Positions 32,814-41,711 are shown, counted from the first letter of the stretch. The stretch is DNA of 64,000 nucleotides from an uncultured Pelagibacteraceae bacterium (GCA_902522525.1 CABYVU010000004.1:1-64000); one strand, 5' to 3'. Notes: generated by a model not told the origin, from the letters alone. Numbers and translations: made by a program.

Positions 32814-33476
32814 TTATGAGTTTTTTAATAACCTTATTTCTTTTAAAAATAAAGAGAGATTTTCTATTTTATAGTCAATATATTCTTTGTCAGATTCTTT
32901 TTTACCCCAATATTCATTATTGATTAGCCATACTGTTGTAGCTCCTCTTTCTTTGCCAATTGACAAGTTTTTTGCAATATCTTCAATATAAATTGTTTCT
33001 TTTGGGTCAATATCAAATTTTTTTACCATCAGATCAAATGCTTTTGCTGCAGGTTTTGGGCTATATTCCGCATCAACTATATCAAATACATCCTCAAATA
33101 GATCATCAATACCCAAATGTTTAGTTATATTACTAACATGCTCACTAGAACCATTGGTAAAAACGAACTTTCTTAAATCCAACTTCTCTATTTCACCTCT
33201 CAAAACAACGTCTTTTTCCATAAAAGATAAGTCAATGTCATGAACGAAATTTAAAAACTCTTTAGGAGGAATATCGTGATGTATCATTAATCCATTTAGA
33301 CTTGTATTATATTTATGAAAGTAGTTAGTTTGTAATTTTTTAGCTTCGACTAAGTTAATTTTTAATTTTTCAGAAATGTATTGCGTCATTCTTTTACTTA
33401 CTTGACCAAATACAGATTCTAAATCCTGATAAAGAACACCATCGCAATCAAATAAAATATTTTTTATATTTTTCAT
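32814..33476 (-). CDS. HAD-family hydrolase, pyrimidine 5'-nucleotidase-like
   Basis: A 220-residue HAD phosphatase with all four motifs: DCDGVLY with nucleophile D10 and D12, FTNGSS (motif II), the lysine in SPKPAAKAF (motif III) and IEDIAKNL (motif IV). The helical cap lies between motifs I and II. The sequence resembles the pyrimidine 5'-nucleotidase/Sdt1 group that sits between argB and dapD in many alphaproteobacteria. The exact substrate is not certain. It overlaps argB by four bases. Confidence 0.85.
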   Translation of the reverse strand: MKNIKNILFDCDGVLYQDLESVFGQVSKRMTQYISEKLKINLVEAKKLQTNYFHKYNTSLNGLMIHHDIPPKEFLNFVHDIDLSFMEKDVVLRGEIEKLDLRKFVFTNGSSEHVSNITKHLGIDDLFEDVFDIVDAEYSPKPAAKAFDLMVKKFDIDPKETIYIEDIAKNLSIGKERGATTVWLINNEYWGKKESDKEYIDYKIENLSLFLKEIRLLKNS

Positions 33477-34321
33477 TTTCTTATTAATGTACCAGCGCCT
33501 TTATCTGAAAATAATTCAAAAAGAATTGAATGTTTTTTTCTTCCATCAATAATACAAACACCGGTAACGCCATTCATTATTGCATCTAAGCAAGTGTTAA
33601 TTTTAGGAATCATACCCTCTGTTATAATTTCATTATTTATCAACTCTAAAATTTCAGATGACGTAATTTCCTCTATGAGTTTTTTTTCTTTATCTAGTAC
33701 ACCTTCAACATTGGTCATTAATAATAATCTTCTACATTTCAAAGATTTAGCTATAGCACCAGCAGCTGTATCTCCATTAATATTAAATGTTTGATTATTT
33801 TTGTCTAATCCTAAAGGTGATATTATTGGAACTGAATTTACCTTAATTATATCTTTTATAATATTTGTATTTATTTTATTTGGTTTTCCAACAAAACCAA
33901 GTTCCTCTGCTTCTGGAATAACCTCAATAACATTATTTTTTTTTGTGTTTAATGAGATTGCTTTTGAACCGTTTTCAATTAAGGAATTCACAATATCTTC
34001 ATTAAAATCAATAAGAACATCTTCAACAATATTTATAATTTTTTCGTCTGTAACCCTTAAACCTCTAATAAATTTGGATTGAATATTTGTTTTTTCTAAC
34101 TCTCTTTTAATTCTAGGACCACCTCCGTGGACTATTATTATTGATAATCCTAACTTATTTAGAATACTTATATCTGAAATAAAATTGTTAAAAATATTTC
34201 TATCAATAAAAACGTTTCCTCCATATTTAATAACTATTAATTCATTTTTGTATTTATCAATATATTTCTTCACCTCTTCGATGGAAGGACCATCTTTTGG
34301 TACTATTTTTTCTATTTCCAT
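33473..34321 (-). CDS. argB: Acetylglutamate kinase
   Basis: ArgB phosphorylates N-acetylglutamate, the second step of arginine synthesis. The 282-residue amino-acid kinase fold shows VIKYGGNVF (about residues 31-39), VHGGGPRIKREL and NINGDTAAGAIA. GTLIRK ends the protein. The N-terminal helix is compatible with the arginine-sensitive hexameric form, which would let arginine inhibit it; that is inference. It lies five bases downstream of yidC, without the GTP-binding engB/yihA gene often found between them. Confidence 0.95.
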   Translation of the reverse strand: MEIEKIVPKDGPSIEEVKKYIDKYKNELIVIKYGGNVFIDRNIFNNFISDISILNKLGLSIIIVHGGGPRIKRELEKTNIQSKFIRGLRVTDEKIINIVEDVLIDFNEDIVNSLIENGSKAISLNTKKNNVIEVIPEAEELGFVGKPNKINTNIIKDIIKVNSVPIISPLGLDKNNQTFNINGDTAAGAIAKSLKCRRLLLMTNVEGVLDKEKKLIEEITSSEILELINNEIITEGMIPKINTCLDAIMNGVTGVCIIDGRKKHSILFELFSDKGAGTLIRK

Positions 34322-34326
34322 TTCTA

Positions 34327-36009
34327 TTAAACAGTTTTGACAGTCGTTCTTTTGATTATTATGTACTGTTGTGCCATTGTTAATATGTTATTTATAGTCC
34401 AATAAATAACTAGTCCTGCCGGGAAAGGGGCTAGTATTACAGTTAAAAATAATGGGAAAAACATAAATATCTTCGCTTGAACAGGATCAGGAGGCGTTGG
34501 ATTTAGTTTTTGCTGCATCCACATTGAAACACCCATTAAGCACGGCCACACACCTATCAGTAAAAAAGAAGGAGGATCCCAAGGTATTAGTCCAAATAAA
34601 TTAAATATGGATGTAGGATCTCTTTCGCTTAAATCTTTTATCCAGCCAAAAAATGGCTGATGTCTCATCTCAATAGTTACAAACAAAACCTTATAAATTG
34701 CAAAGAAAAATGGAATCTGTATGAAAATTGGGAGACACCCACTTATTGGATTCACTTTTTCTCTTTTATATAAAGCCATCATTTCTTGTTGAAGTTTCAT
34801 TTTATCTTCTTTGTGTAATTCCTTTAGTCTTGTCATTTCTGGCTGAAGAACTTTCATCTTAGCCATTGATCTAAATGAGTAATTTGCAAGTGGAAAAAAT
34901 GCTAATCTTATGCAAGCAGTAATCATTATAATTGCTATTCCAAAATTACCAGCAAGATTAAAGAAATATTGAATTGCGAAGAATAATGGTTTTACAATAA
35001 AGTAAAACCATCCCCAATCTATTGCTAAATCAAACTTATTAATGTTTTCACTTTCTGCATATCCATCAATAACGTTTACTTCTTTTGCAGCAATTATTAA
35101 CCTAATTGAGTTACTTTTAGTCTCGTTTGCACCAACTTCAGTTGCATTTGTCTCAATAAAATTTGCTCTAAACTTATTTTTATAATCAAAATCAGATCTA
35201 AAACTTTTATCTTTTTCAGGTATAAGACTAGTAAGCCAATATTTATCAGTTATACCTAGCCATCCAGATTTTGCATTCTTGGAATATTTTTTTTCCTCAA
35301 TATCATCATAATCTTCTTCAACTAGTTGATCATCAAAAACTCCAATTAAGCCCTCATGCAAAATATAAAAATTAGTTATATCTGGGGCTACATTTCTTAT
35401 TATTTGTCCATATGGATAAAAATTATAAGTTTTATCTGAATTATTAATAATTTTTTGATTAATATTGAAAAGATATTGTTTATCTAAACTTATTTCTTTT
35501 ACGAATTTAATATTCTGATTATTAGTCCAACTTAATTTTACTGGGGAATTGGGTGTAAGTTTGTTATTGCCTTCAATACTCCATAGAGATTTTGAGTTTG
35601 GCAAGTCAATGTTTTTACTTGTTGTTGCCCAACCAGTTTCTACATAATATCCATTATTAGACTGTTTAGGATTTAATAAGATTACATTATCATCTCCATT
35701 TAATGTATTTGTATAATTTTTAAAAGTTAAGTCGTCTATTGAAGACCCAATTAATGAAATTGAGCCTTTAATTTTGTCATTTTCAAAAAGAACTCTTTCA
35801 TTTTCTTTTAAAGCATCATTTCTAGATATTTTAATTGATTCTTCGTCCTGAACTAATGATGGTGCATCCGTTGATGAATTTTCACTGGAAATATTTTTAT
35901 CATTTGGAATATCTTTTTGTTCTACTACTGCTGGAGCGAAAAATAGACTATAAAGTATTATCACGGCTGCACTCAGAGATATTGCGGCAATTACATTTTT
36001 TGTATCCAT
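34327..36009 (-). CDS. yidC: Membrane protein insertase YidC
   Basis: YidC inserts and folds inner-membrane proteins, alone or with Sec. The 560-residue protein has an N-terminal membrane anchor (about residues 7-28) and a large periplasmic beta domain. A five-helix core follows, containing YFFNLAGNFGIAIIMITACI, the charged coiled loop MAKMKVLQPEMTRLKELHKE, and the NPISGCLPIFIQIPFFFA and LAPFPAGLVIYW segments. Length is normal for Gram-negatives. It sits in the rpmH-rnpA-yidD-yidC array. Confidence 0.96.
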   Translation of the reverse strand: MDTKNVIAAISLSAAVIILYSLFFAPAVVEQKDIPNDKNISSENSSTDAPSLVQDEESIKISRNDALKENERVLFENDKIKGSISLIGSSIDDLTFKNYTNTLNGDDNVILLNPKQSNNGYYVETGWATTSKNIDLPNSKSLWSIEGNNKLTPNSPVKLSWTNNQNIKFVKEISLDKQYLFNINQKIINNSDKTYNFYPYGQIIRNVAPDITNFYILHEGLIGVFDDQLVEEDYDDIEEKKYSKNAKSGWLGITDKYWLTSLIPEKDKSFRSDFDYKNKFRANFIETNATEVGANETKSNSIRLIIAAKEVNVIDGYAESENINKFDLAIDWGWFYFIVKPLFFAIQYFFNLAGNFGIAIIMITACIRLAFFPLANYSFRSMAKMKVLQPEMTRLKELHKEDKMKLQQEMMALYKREKVNPISGCLPIFIQIPFFFAIYKVLFVTIEMRHQPFFGWIKDLSERDPTSIFNLFGLIPWDPPSFLLIGVWPCLMGVSMWMQQKLNPTPPDPVQAKIFMFFPLFLTVILAPFPAGLVIYWTINNILTMAQQYIIIKRTTVKTV

Positions 36010-36012
36010 AAA

Positions 36013-36255
36013 TTACTTTTTCTTTTTAACTGGATCAAATCCCTCTCCACCACCCAAAATTTTTATCGGATGACAACTAAGTATTCTTTTAAATCCATTA
36101 ATACTTCCTCTTAAAATTCCATTCTCTTTTAGGTTTTCAATAAAATATTCCGAACATGTTGGAAGATATCTACAATTATTACCTAGATGTGGAGATATAA
36201 GTATTTGATAAAATCTTATAATCTTAATCATTAAAAATTTAACAAAATTCATCAT
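36013..36255 (-). CDS. yidD: YidD, membrane protein insertion efficiency factor
   Basis: An 80-residue YidD protein with the conserved RFYQILISPHLGNNCRYLPTCS core (around residues 14-35; only its central motif is quoted here as CRYLPTCSEY) and GGGEGFDP near the end. The amphipathic N-terminus binds the inner face of the membrane. It has two adjacent ATGs; the first, at 36255, overlaps the rnpA stop (ATGA). It lies between rnpA and yidC as in most bacteria and assists YidC-dependent insertion. Confidence 0.93.
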   Translation of the reverse strand: MMNFVKFLMIKIIRFYQILISPHLGNNCRYLPTCSEYFIENLKENGILRGSINGFKRILSCHPIKILGGGEGFDPVKKKK

Positions 36256-36593
36256 TTAATTTTTTTAAAGTCTTCTAGTGTTACGTTTTTTATTCTTTCA
36301 TAAGGATCTTTGCTAACAGATATTCTTGCAATCAATAAATAACAGTAATTAAGATTAATGTTAATTGATTTCACAGCTTCGTTCATAATATTTCTTAGTC
36401 TTCTTTTAATTTTATTTCTTGTTACCGCATTTCCAATTTTTTTTTTGGCTACAAAACTAATATTCAATTTATTAGTATTTTTATCAGAAAGTTTTTTAAA
36501 GAAAATTGTTAAATATTTGTTAGAAATCTTTTTTCCACTAAGAATTGATTTAAAATCCTCATTTTTAGAAAGGCTAACGATCTTGTTTTTCAT
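36252..36593 (-). CDS. rnpA: Ribonuclease P protein component
   Basis: RnpA is the basic protein subunit of RNase P, which trims tRNA 5' ends together with the catalytic RNA. The 113-residue protein has the RNR motif region AVTRNKIKRRLRNIM (about residues 52-66) and the FVAKKKIGNAV strand. Overall conservation is low, as usual in this family. Its ATG overlaps the last base of the rpmH stop (TAATG). Confidence 0.93.
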   Translation of the reverse strand: MKNKIVSLSKNEDFKSILSGKKISNKYLTIFFKKLSDKNTNKLNISFVAKKKIGNAVTRNKIKRRLRNIMNEAVKSININLNYCYLLIARISVSKDPYERIKNVTLEDFKKIK

Positions 36594-36730
36594 TAAGCGT
36601 TTGTTAATTTTTTTCTTCCTTTAGCCCTTCTTCTTTTTAATACTTTTCTTCCACCCTTTGTTTTTCTCTTAGCTCTAAAGCCAACTGCCTTTTTTCTTTT
36701 TCTATTACTTGGTTGATATGTACGTTTCAT
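36593..36730 (-). CDS. rpmH: 50S ribosomal protein L34
   Basis: A 45-residue basic ribosomal protein reading [20 protein letters not shown] at its start and ending [12 protein letters not shown], the full L34 signature. It is short and easy to miss. Its stop TAA overlaps the rnpA start (TAATG), the usual rpmH-rnpA coupling. Its promoter must lie in the 82-base spacer shared with the divergent VTT membrane-protein gene. Confidence 0.97.
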   Translation of the reverse strand: MKRTYQPSNRKRKKAVGFRAKRKTKGGRKVLKRRRAKGRKKLTNA

Positions 36731-36789
36731 TGTTGTTAAAATAATGTTAAATTCCGGTAGTTATACAAATATATATATATAAGTACAGC

Positions 36790-36811
36790 GATTTTTAATA
36801 AGTTAAAAATC
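36790..36811 (+). promoter_or_regulatory. Perfect 9-base inverted repeat abutting a start codon
   Basis: GATTTTTAA (790-798 of this 36-kb block, i.e. 36790-36798) and TTAAAAATC (36803-36811) are perfect complements around a TAAG loop. The repeat ends one base before the ATG of the VTT membrane-protein gene. As RNA it would form a hairpin covering the ribosome-binding region; as DNA it could be an operator. It is mostly A/T, so the hairpin is weak. No Shine-Dalgarno sequence is visible apart from AAG in the loop. Confidence 0.35.
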
Positions 36812-36812
36812 A

Positions 36813-37532
36813 ATGAATAGAGAAAAAAAAATTAAACTTTTTTTAGGTTCTGCCTACATTTTAATAGTATTTGTTTTTTTATTGATTTTTTTTAACAACT
36901 TTTCATTTCAAGATTTTTCAAGCTATGAATTAATAAGAGAAAACAGAGATGCTTTAGATAAATTAAAAAATAGTAATATTTTTTTATCGAGTATTTTTTT
37001 TCTTCTAGGTACCATAGTCTGGGTTCTTTTATTAGGCTTTGGTTCGCCAGTATTTTTAGTTGGTGGTTTTATTTTTGGTAAATGGCTAGGAACTTTGCTT
37101 ATAGTTTTTGGATTATCTATTGGTGCAACAATACTTTATATATTTGCCAATTATTTTTTAAAAGATTTGGTGGAGAAAAAATTTTCGTCTCGTTTCAGTA
37201 ATTTAACTGAGAGGTTTAAAAAAAATGAATTTGTTTTTTTTCTAATTTATAGATTTATAGGTGGTATTCCTTTTTTTATTTCAAATATTTTACCAACAAT
37301 TTTTAATGTCAAGGTTAGAAATTTTTTTCTAGGATCAATAATTGGAATGGCTCCACAATTATTTGTTGGAGCATCTCTTGGTGCTGGTTTGAGTAAGATT
37401 TTAGAGGAAAATACTGAGGTACCAAGTTTTTTAGAATTAATTTTTTCTCCGGATATTTATTTACCAATTCTTGGAATTGTATTTTTAGTTTTAATTGGCT
37501 TTTTTTTAAAGAAAAAATTTTATGAAAAATAA
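36813..37532 (+). CDS. VTT/TVP38-TMEM64 (DedA-like) membrane protein
   Basis: A 239-residue inner-membrane protein with about five to six hydrophobic helices. It carries the family signature GFGSPVFLVGGFIFGKWLG (about residues 75-93), and later YRFIGGIPFFISN and GMAPQLFVGASLGAGL. VTT proteins are thought to scramble or transport lipids such as undecaprenyl phosphate or phospholipids. No partner gene is adjacent: tRNA-Thr lies three bases downstream on the other strand and rpmH is divergent. The precise substrate is unknown. Confidence 0.87.
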   Translation: MNREKKIKLFLGSAYILIVFVFLLIFFNNFSFQDFSSYELIRENRDALDKLKNSNIFLSSIFFLLGTIVWVLLLGFGSPVFLVGGFIFGKWLGTLLIVFGLSIGATILYIFANYFLKDLVEKKFSSRFSNLTERFKKNEFVFFLIYRFIGGIPFFISNILPTIFNVKVRNFFLGSIIGMAPQLFVGASLGAGLSKILEENTEVPSFLELIFSPDIYLPILGIVFLVLIGFFLKKKFYEK

Positions 37533-37535
37533 TAC

Positions 37536-37609
37536 TGGTGCCCCCATCCAGAATTGAACTGGAAACTCATCCTTACCATGGATGTGTTATACCATTTAAC
37601 TATAGGGGC
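37536..37609 (-). tRNA. tRNA-Thr (GGT)
   Basis: Read on the minus strand, acceptor GCCCCTA pairs with TGGGGGC, the anticodon stem CATCC/GGATG holds the loop ATGGTAA (anticodon GGT, reading ACC/ACU), and the T loop is TTCAATT. CCA is encoded. The variable region is short (four bases). The tRNA is antisense to the direction of its flanking genes and begins three bases after the VTT gene stop. Confidence 0.95.
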
Positions 37610-37703
37610 AATATTAAGATAAATTAGTGTATAAATTCTATTATTTCAAATTATTGCCTTATTTTTTTTTCAAAATAAGCTATATCTATTTAAGGAAAAT
37701 GTT

Positions 37704-37901
37704 ATGGGAATTCACTATACATATGGAGCAAATAAAAATGCCAAGCTCATGGAAAAAAAAGCAAAAAGAGAAAAAAAACTTGCAGACAAAAGAGCCAAGA
37801 AGCAGGTGAAAGCTACCACAATAAAAGTTGAAGATGATAAAACTATTCCACTAGATCAGGTTATCACGCTTGACCATCTTACAAATCCCGACAAAAAATA
37901 A
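37704..37901 (+). CDS. Small basic protein, unknown function
   Basis: A 65-residue protein. Residues 1-40 are strongly basic and helical (KLMEKKAKREKKLADKRAKK); the C-terminus is more acidic with TIPLDQVITLDHL. No known domain is recognised. The start is an ATG at 37704 preceded by AAGGAAAATGTT, a plausible ribosome-binding region. Another frame through the same DNA is open but has poor composition. It is followed at once by a second tiny basic gene and dcd. It may bind nucleic acid, judging only by charge. Confidence 0.6.
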   Translation: MGIHYTYGANKNAKLMEKKAKREKKLADKRAKKQVKATTIKVEDDKTIPLDQVITLDHLTNPDKK

Positions 37902-37904
37902 AAA

Positions 37905-38009
37905 ATGAGTTCTAAGAAGAATAATTTTAGTAAACTTGAACTTGCTTTAAGAAAAAATTTAAAAAAAAGAAAAGAATTTCAAAAAAAAACTAAGAAAAAA
38001 AATAAATAA
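37905..38009 (+). CDS. 34-residue basic protein preceding dcd
   Basis: A very short reading frame from ATG at 37905 to TAA at 38007-38009, reading [20 protein letters not shown] at its start and ending in a lysine-rich tail. The stop shares a base with the dcd start (TAATG), the same coupling used by many true gene pairs in this window. It begins three bases after the previous stop. More than a third of residues are lysine. It could be a real small protein or a translated leader that feeds ribosomes to dcd. Confidence 0.5.
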   Translation: MSSKKNNFSKLELALRKNLKKRKEFQKKTKKKNK

Positions 38010-38563
38010 TGTCAGTTCAATCTGATAAGTGGATTATACAAATGGCAAGAGAAAATGATATGATCTCTCCTTTTGAAGACAAACAAGTTAGAGGAGATAA
38101 AATATCATTTGGTGTATCATCATATGGCTATGATGCTAGAGTATCTGATGAATTTAAAATATTCACTAACGTAAATTCAGAAATAGTAGATCCAAAAAAT
38201 TTTAAATCCTCAAATTTTATAACAAAAAACTCGTCTGAATGTATAATACCACCAAATTCATTTGTATTAGCAAGAACTGTAGAATATTTTAAGATACCCA
38301 AAAATGTTTTGGTTATATGTTTGGGAAAATCTACATACGCTAGATGTGGAATAATAGTGAACGTCACACCTCTAGAACCAGGCTGGGAAGGTCATGTAAC
38401 ATTAGAATTTTCTAATACAACGCCTTTGCCTGCAAAAATTTATGCCAATGAAGGTGTTGCCCAATTTGTTTTTATTAAGGGCAATGAAGATCCATTAGTT
38501 TCATATGCAGATAGAAATGGCAAATATCAGGGTCAAAAGGGAGTTACACTTCCAAAAATATAA
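38009..38563 (+). CDS. dcd: dCTP deaminase
   Basis: Dcd converts dCTP to dUTP for thymidylate synthesis. The 184-residue trimeric enzyme has [15 protein letters not shown] near the N-terminus, [28 protein letters not shown] (central motifs STYARCG and the catalytic glutamate) and the nucleotide-binding C-terminal [13 protein letters not shown]. It is somewhat shorter than the E. coli protein, as in other alphaproteobacteria. It is followed by murA after two bases. Confidence 0.95.
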   Translation: MSVQSDKWIIQMARENDMISPFEDKQVRGDKISFGVSSYGYDARVSDEFKIFTNVNSEIVDPKNFKSSNFITKNSSECIIPPNSFVLARTVEYFKIPKNVLVICLGKSTYARCGIIVNVTPLEPGWEGHVTLEFSNTTPLPAKIYANEGVAQFVFIKGNEDPLVSYADRNGKYQGQKGVTLPKI

Positions 38564-38565
38564 TA

Positions 38566-39828
38566 ATGGACAAATTTATTATTAAAGGCCCTAGTAAAAT
38601 TAAGGGTGAAGTTTCAATTTCAGGATCTAAAAATGCTGCATTACCAATTTTAGCATCAACTATCTTATTTGAAAAAGAGGTAATAATAAAAAATTTACCT
38701 CGCGTTAAAGATATAGATACAATGATTAACCTTTTAAAATCTCTTGGATCAGTAATTCAATTTAGTAAAAATAAAAAAAATGTTAAAATAACAAAGAAAA
38801 AAAAACAAAATTATCTCGCAACATATTCACTTGTCAGAACTATGAGAGCTGGAATATTAGTTTTAGGTGCACTTGTTGCTAAGCATCAAAAGTCTATTAC
38901 TTCTTTGCCAGGTGGCTGCTTAATAGGAGCAAGACCTGTAAATTACCACCTGAATGCACTCAAAAAACTTGGGATGAAATATGATATTAAAAAAGGTTAT
39001 ATCCATGCACATACGGCAGGAAATTTAAAAGGTGCAAAAATTAGATTTTCAAAGATTAGTGTTGGAGCAACTGAAAATACAATTATAGCCGCATGTTTAG
39101 CTAACGGAATTACCATCCTTAGAAATTGTGCAATTGAACCAGAAATAATTGATTTAATAAATTTTTTAAAATCAGGTGGTGCAAAAATAAAATTTATAGG
39201 CAAACGTACTTTGAAGATAGAAGGTATTAAATCTTTAGAAAGCACAAGTTATTCTGTGATGTCAGACAGAATAGAAACAGGAACTTTTTGTGTAGCAGCA
39301 TGTTTAACTGGAGGTAAATTAAAAATAAATAATTTTGATCCAAAAATTATAAAAACAGAATTATCCTTATTAAAAAAAATTGGAGCCAAAATTAAAGTAG
39401 CTAAAAAACAAATTAATATATCTGGTCCAAAACAAATCAAAAATTTAACCAATTTAGTTACTAAAGAGTATCCAAACTTCCCTACAGATTTGCAAGCACA
39501 GTTTATGGTTCTACTTTGTAAGGCTAAAGGTAAAAGTTCAATAACTGAAAGTATTTTCGAAAATAGATTTATGCATGTAGCTGAATTAAGAAGGTTAGGT
39601 GCTGAGATTATAGTAAAAAAAAATAAGGCTTTCATCTCAGGTAATACAAATTTTCAAGCAGCTGAATTAATGTCAAGCGATCTTAGAGCTTCAGTAGCGT
39701 TAGTTTTAGCTGCAATAGTTGCTAAAGGATCATCTATAATTAATAGAATTTATCACCTTGATAGGGGGTATGAAAATATAGAGTATAAACTCAGAAAAGT
39801 TGGGGTAAATATTCGAAGGGTTAATTGA
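38566..39828 (+). CDS. murA: UDP-N-acetylglucosamine 1-carboxyvinyltransferase
   Basis: MurA starts peptidoglycan synthesis by adding enolpyruvate to UDP-GlcNAc. The 420-residue protein has SGSKNAALPIL (about residues 19-29), RTMRAGILVLG, and the catalytic cysteine in LPGGCLIGARPVN. PNFPTDLQAQFMVL and DLRASVALVLAA complete the inside-out barrel. The cysteine means it would be expected to be fosfomycin-sensitive. It overlaps the DUF2948 gene by one base, in the murA-DUF2948-hisD order common in alphaproteobacteria. Confidence 0.96.
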   Translation: MDKFIIKGPSKIKGEVSISGSKNAALPILASTILFEKEVIIKNLPRVKDIDTMINLLKSLGSVIQFSKNKKNVKITKKKKQNYLATYSLVRTMRAGILVLGALVAKHQKSITSLPGGCLIGARPVNYHLNALKKLGMKYDIKKGYIHAHTAGNLKGAKIRFSKISVGATENTIIAACLANGITILRNCAIEPEIIDLINFLKSGGAKIKFIGKRTLKIEGIKSLESTSYSVMSDRIETGTFCVAACLTGGKLKINNFDPKIIKTELSLLKKIGAKIKVAKKQINISGPKQIKNLTNLVTKEYPNFPTDLQAQFMVLLCKAKGKSSITESIFENRFMHVAELRRLGAEIIVKKNKAFISGNTNFQAAELMSSDLRASVALVLAAIVAKGSSIINRIYHLDRGYENIEYKLRKVGVNIRRVN

Positions 39829-40235
39829 TGGAAAATAGGTACTTAAAAAAGATAATTGCGCAAACTCCTGAAGACCTTCACATTATTTCAGCTTGTTGTT
39901 CCGAGGGGAAAGTTAATATTGATGATGTTAAATATTTAGCTTCTAATAAGATTTTTTTGATTTCAATAGCAAGATTGAGCAAAGAAGAGGAAAACAAAAA
40001 AAAATTAATAAATAGTATTATTAAATTTGAATTTATAAATTCCTCAAAATCAAAGAATATAGACCAAAAAGACACTAATCTTACGCTAGAATTATTGACA
40101 ATTGATATTTTTAAGAAAGAGGAGAATTTTGAAATAACTATGTTATTTTCAAAAAATAGAATTATAACTCTTGCCGCCGAAGTAATCGAGGTGACACTTG
40201 AGGACCAAAAAATAGTAAATGATAAAAGTAATTAA
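39828..40235 (+). CDS. DUF2948 family protein
   Basis: A 135-residue protein of unknown function. The N-terminal TPEDLHIISACCSEGKVNIDD matches the DUF2948 pattern by its EDL.IISA.C.EG core, and the middle contains a variable lysine-rich loop. It is found between murA and hisD in many alphaproteobacteria, as here. The ATG at 39828, overlapping the murA stop (TGATG), is preferred to a TTG one codon earlier. Its 3' end overlaps hisD by 17 bases. No catalytic motif is evident. Confidence 0.75.
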   Translation: MENRYLKKIIAQTPEDLHIISACCSEGKVNIDDVKYLASNKIFLISIARLSKEEENKKKLINSIIKFEFINSSKSKNIDQKDTNLTLELLTIDIFKKEENFEITMLFSKNRIITLAAEVIEVTLEDQKIVNDKSN

Positions 40236-41484
40236 CTGTAATAAAAAAAACTACTTAAATAACTTAACTAAATTTTTAGATTTAAGGAGATCTGAAAAAA
40301 GAATTGAAAATAAAACTATATCTAACATTTTAAAAGATATAAAAAAAAATAAAAATAAAAGTCTTTTTAAATATGAGAAAAAATTTAGCAAAAATAGTCA
40401 AATTAAACCAAGTATTAAGCAAATTAACAAAGCAATTAAATCTTTAGATCCAAAAATTAAAAGAGCTATAGATTTTGCTTACAAACGTATACATAAATTC
40501 CATAATTTACAAAAAACTAAAGATATTTTTTATAAAGACAATCTTAATAATAAAATTGAATATAAATATGTACCAATTCAATCGGTTGGTATTTATGTTC
40601 CGGCAAACTTACCATCTACTTTATTGATGAATGCTATCCCAGCAAAAATTGCAGGTGTTAAAAGAATTGTACTTGCGAATCCAAAAAATAACGGAAAATT
40701 AAATCCTGCAGTTTTATATGCTGCAAAAAAGGTAGGAATAAAAGAAATTTATTCAATGGGAGGTGCACAAGCTATTGGCAGTTTAACTTATATTCAAAAA
40801 GTAAATAAAATTGTCGGACCTGGTAATATCTTTGTTGCTGGCGCTAAAAGACAAGTTTTTGGAGATGTAGGTATTGAAGGAATGATTGCAGGTCCATCTG
40901 AGATTGCAGTTTTAGCAGATAGTAAAACTAATTTAAATCAAGTTACTACATCTATGATTGGGCAAGCAGAACATGACGCAAATTCTCAATGTATATTAAT
41001 CACTAAAAATTCAAATTTGATAGTAAAATTTAAGAAAGATTTAGAATTAAAATTAAAAGATATTCCAAGAAAAAGTATTGCATCTAAAAGCATTAAAAAT
41101 AATGGACTAATTTTAAAAGTAAATAGTGATAGACAAATTATTGATGCAATTAATGAAATAGCTCCTGAACACTTAGAAATTAATGTTAGCAATTATAAAA
41201 AGTATAAAGATAAAATTTTTAATGCAGGAAGTATTTGTATAGGCAAATACTCTCCTATGGCAATAAGTGATTATGCTGTAGGGACAAATCATGTATTACC
41301 AACTAATTCGTCTGCTAAATTTTCATCAGGGTTAAGTTTAAGTGAATTTTATAAAAAAATTAGCCTTATAACCCTTTCAAAAAAAGGTGTTGAGAAAATA
41401 GGAAAATACGCTACACATCTCGCTGAGTATGAAGAATTAAAAGGTCATGCTTTAAGTATAAAATCTAGAACTAATAAGGAGTAA
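40219..41484 (+). CDS. hisD: Histidinol dehydrogenase
   Basis: HisD makes the last two NAD-dependent oxidations from histidinol to histidine and binds zinc. The 421-residue protein has VPIQSVGIYVPANLPSTLLM (about residues 115-134), IVGPGNIFVAGAKR, and GPSEIAVLAD. GQAEHDANSQCILIT carries zinc ligands, and the catalytic APEHLEI follows. SDYAVGTNHVLPT lies near the C-terminus. It overlaps the DUF2948 gene and is followed six bases later by infA. Other his genes are at 42427-45518. Confidence 0.96.
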   Translation: MIKVINCNKKNYLNNLTKFLDLRRSEKRIENKTISNILKDIKKNKNKSLFKYEKKFSKNSQIKPSIKQINKAIKSLDPKIKRAIDFAYKRIHKFHNLQKTKDIFYKDNLNNKIEYKYVPIQSVGIYVPANLPSTLLMNAIPAKIAGVKRIVLANPKNNGKLNPAVLYAAKKVGIKEIYSMGGAQAIGSLTYIQKVNKIVGPGNIFVAGAKRQVFGDVGIEGMIAGPSEIAVLADSKTNLNQVTTSMIGQAEHDANSQCILITKNSNLIVKFKKDLELKLKDIPRKSIASKSIKNNGLILKVNSDRQIIDAINEIAPEHLEINVSNYKKYKDKIFNAGSICIGKYSPMAISDYAVGTNHVLPTNSSAKFSSGLSLSEFYKKISLITLSKKGVEKIGKYATHLAEYEELKGHALSIKSRTNKE

Positions 41485-41490
41485 CAAAAT

Positions 41491-41706
41491 TTGTCGAAAC
41501 AAGATTTGTTGGAATTTAAAGGTAAAGTGATTGATTTGTTACCTAACGCCATGTTCCGAGTAAAGCTTGAAAATAATCATATTGTTACGGCTCACACAGC
41601 AGGAAAGTTAAGGAAGAATAGGATTAGAGTTCTTCAAGGCGATAATGTAACAGTTGAAGTAACACCTTATGATTTGACAAAAGGAAGAATTATTTTTAGG
41701 TTTTAA
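41491..41706 (+). CDS. infA: Translation initiation factor IF-1
   Basis: IF-1 occupies the 30S A site during initiation. The 71-residue OB-fold protein has [14 protein letters not shown] (about residues 13-26), [17 protein letters not shown] and ends [11 protein letters not shown]. The start is TTG at 41491, set by the conserved N-terminus and preceded by AAGGAG ten bases upstream, a good Shine-Dalgarno sequence in a window where these are scarce. It lies five bases before tRNA-Phe. Confidence 0.96.
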   Translation: MSKQDLLEFKGKVIDLLPNAMFRVKLENNHIVTAHTAGKLRKNRIRVLQGDNVTVEVTPYDLTKGRIIFRF

Positions 41707-41711
41707 ATAAT

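Noticed and set aside
37627-37809. An alternative plus-strand frame over the small basic gene at 37704
   Set aside because: It begins next to tRNA-Thr, is rich in Phe/Tyr from AT-rich spacer and overlaps the better-placed gene.
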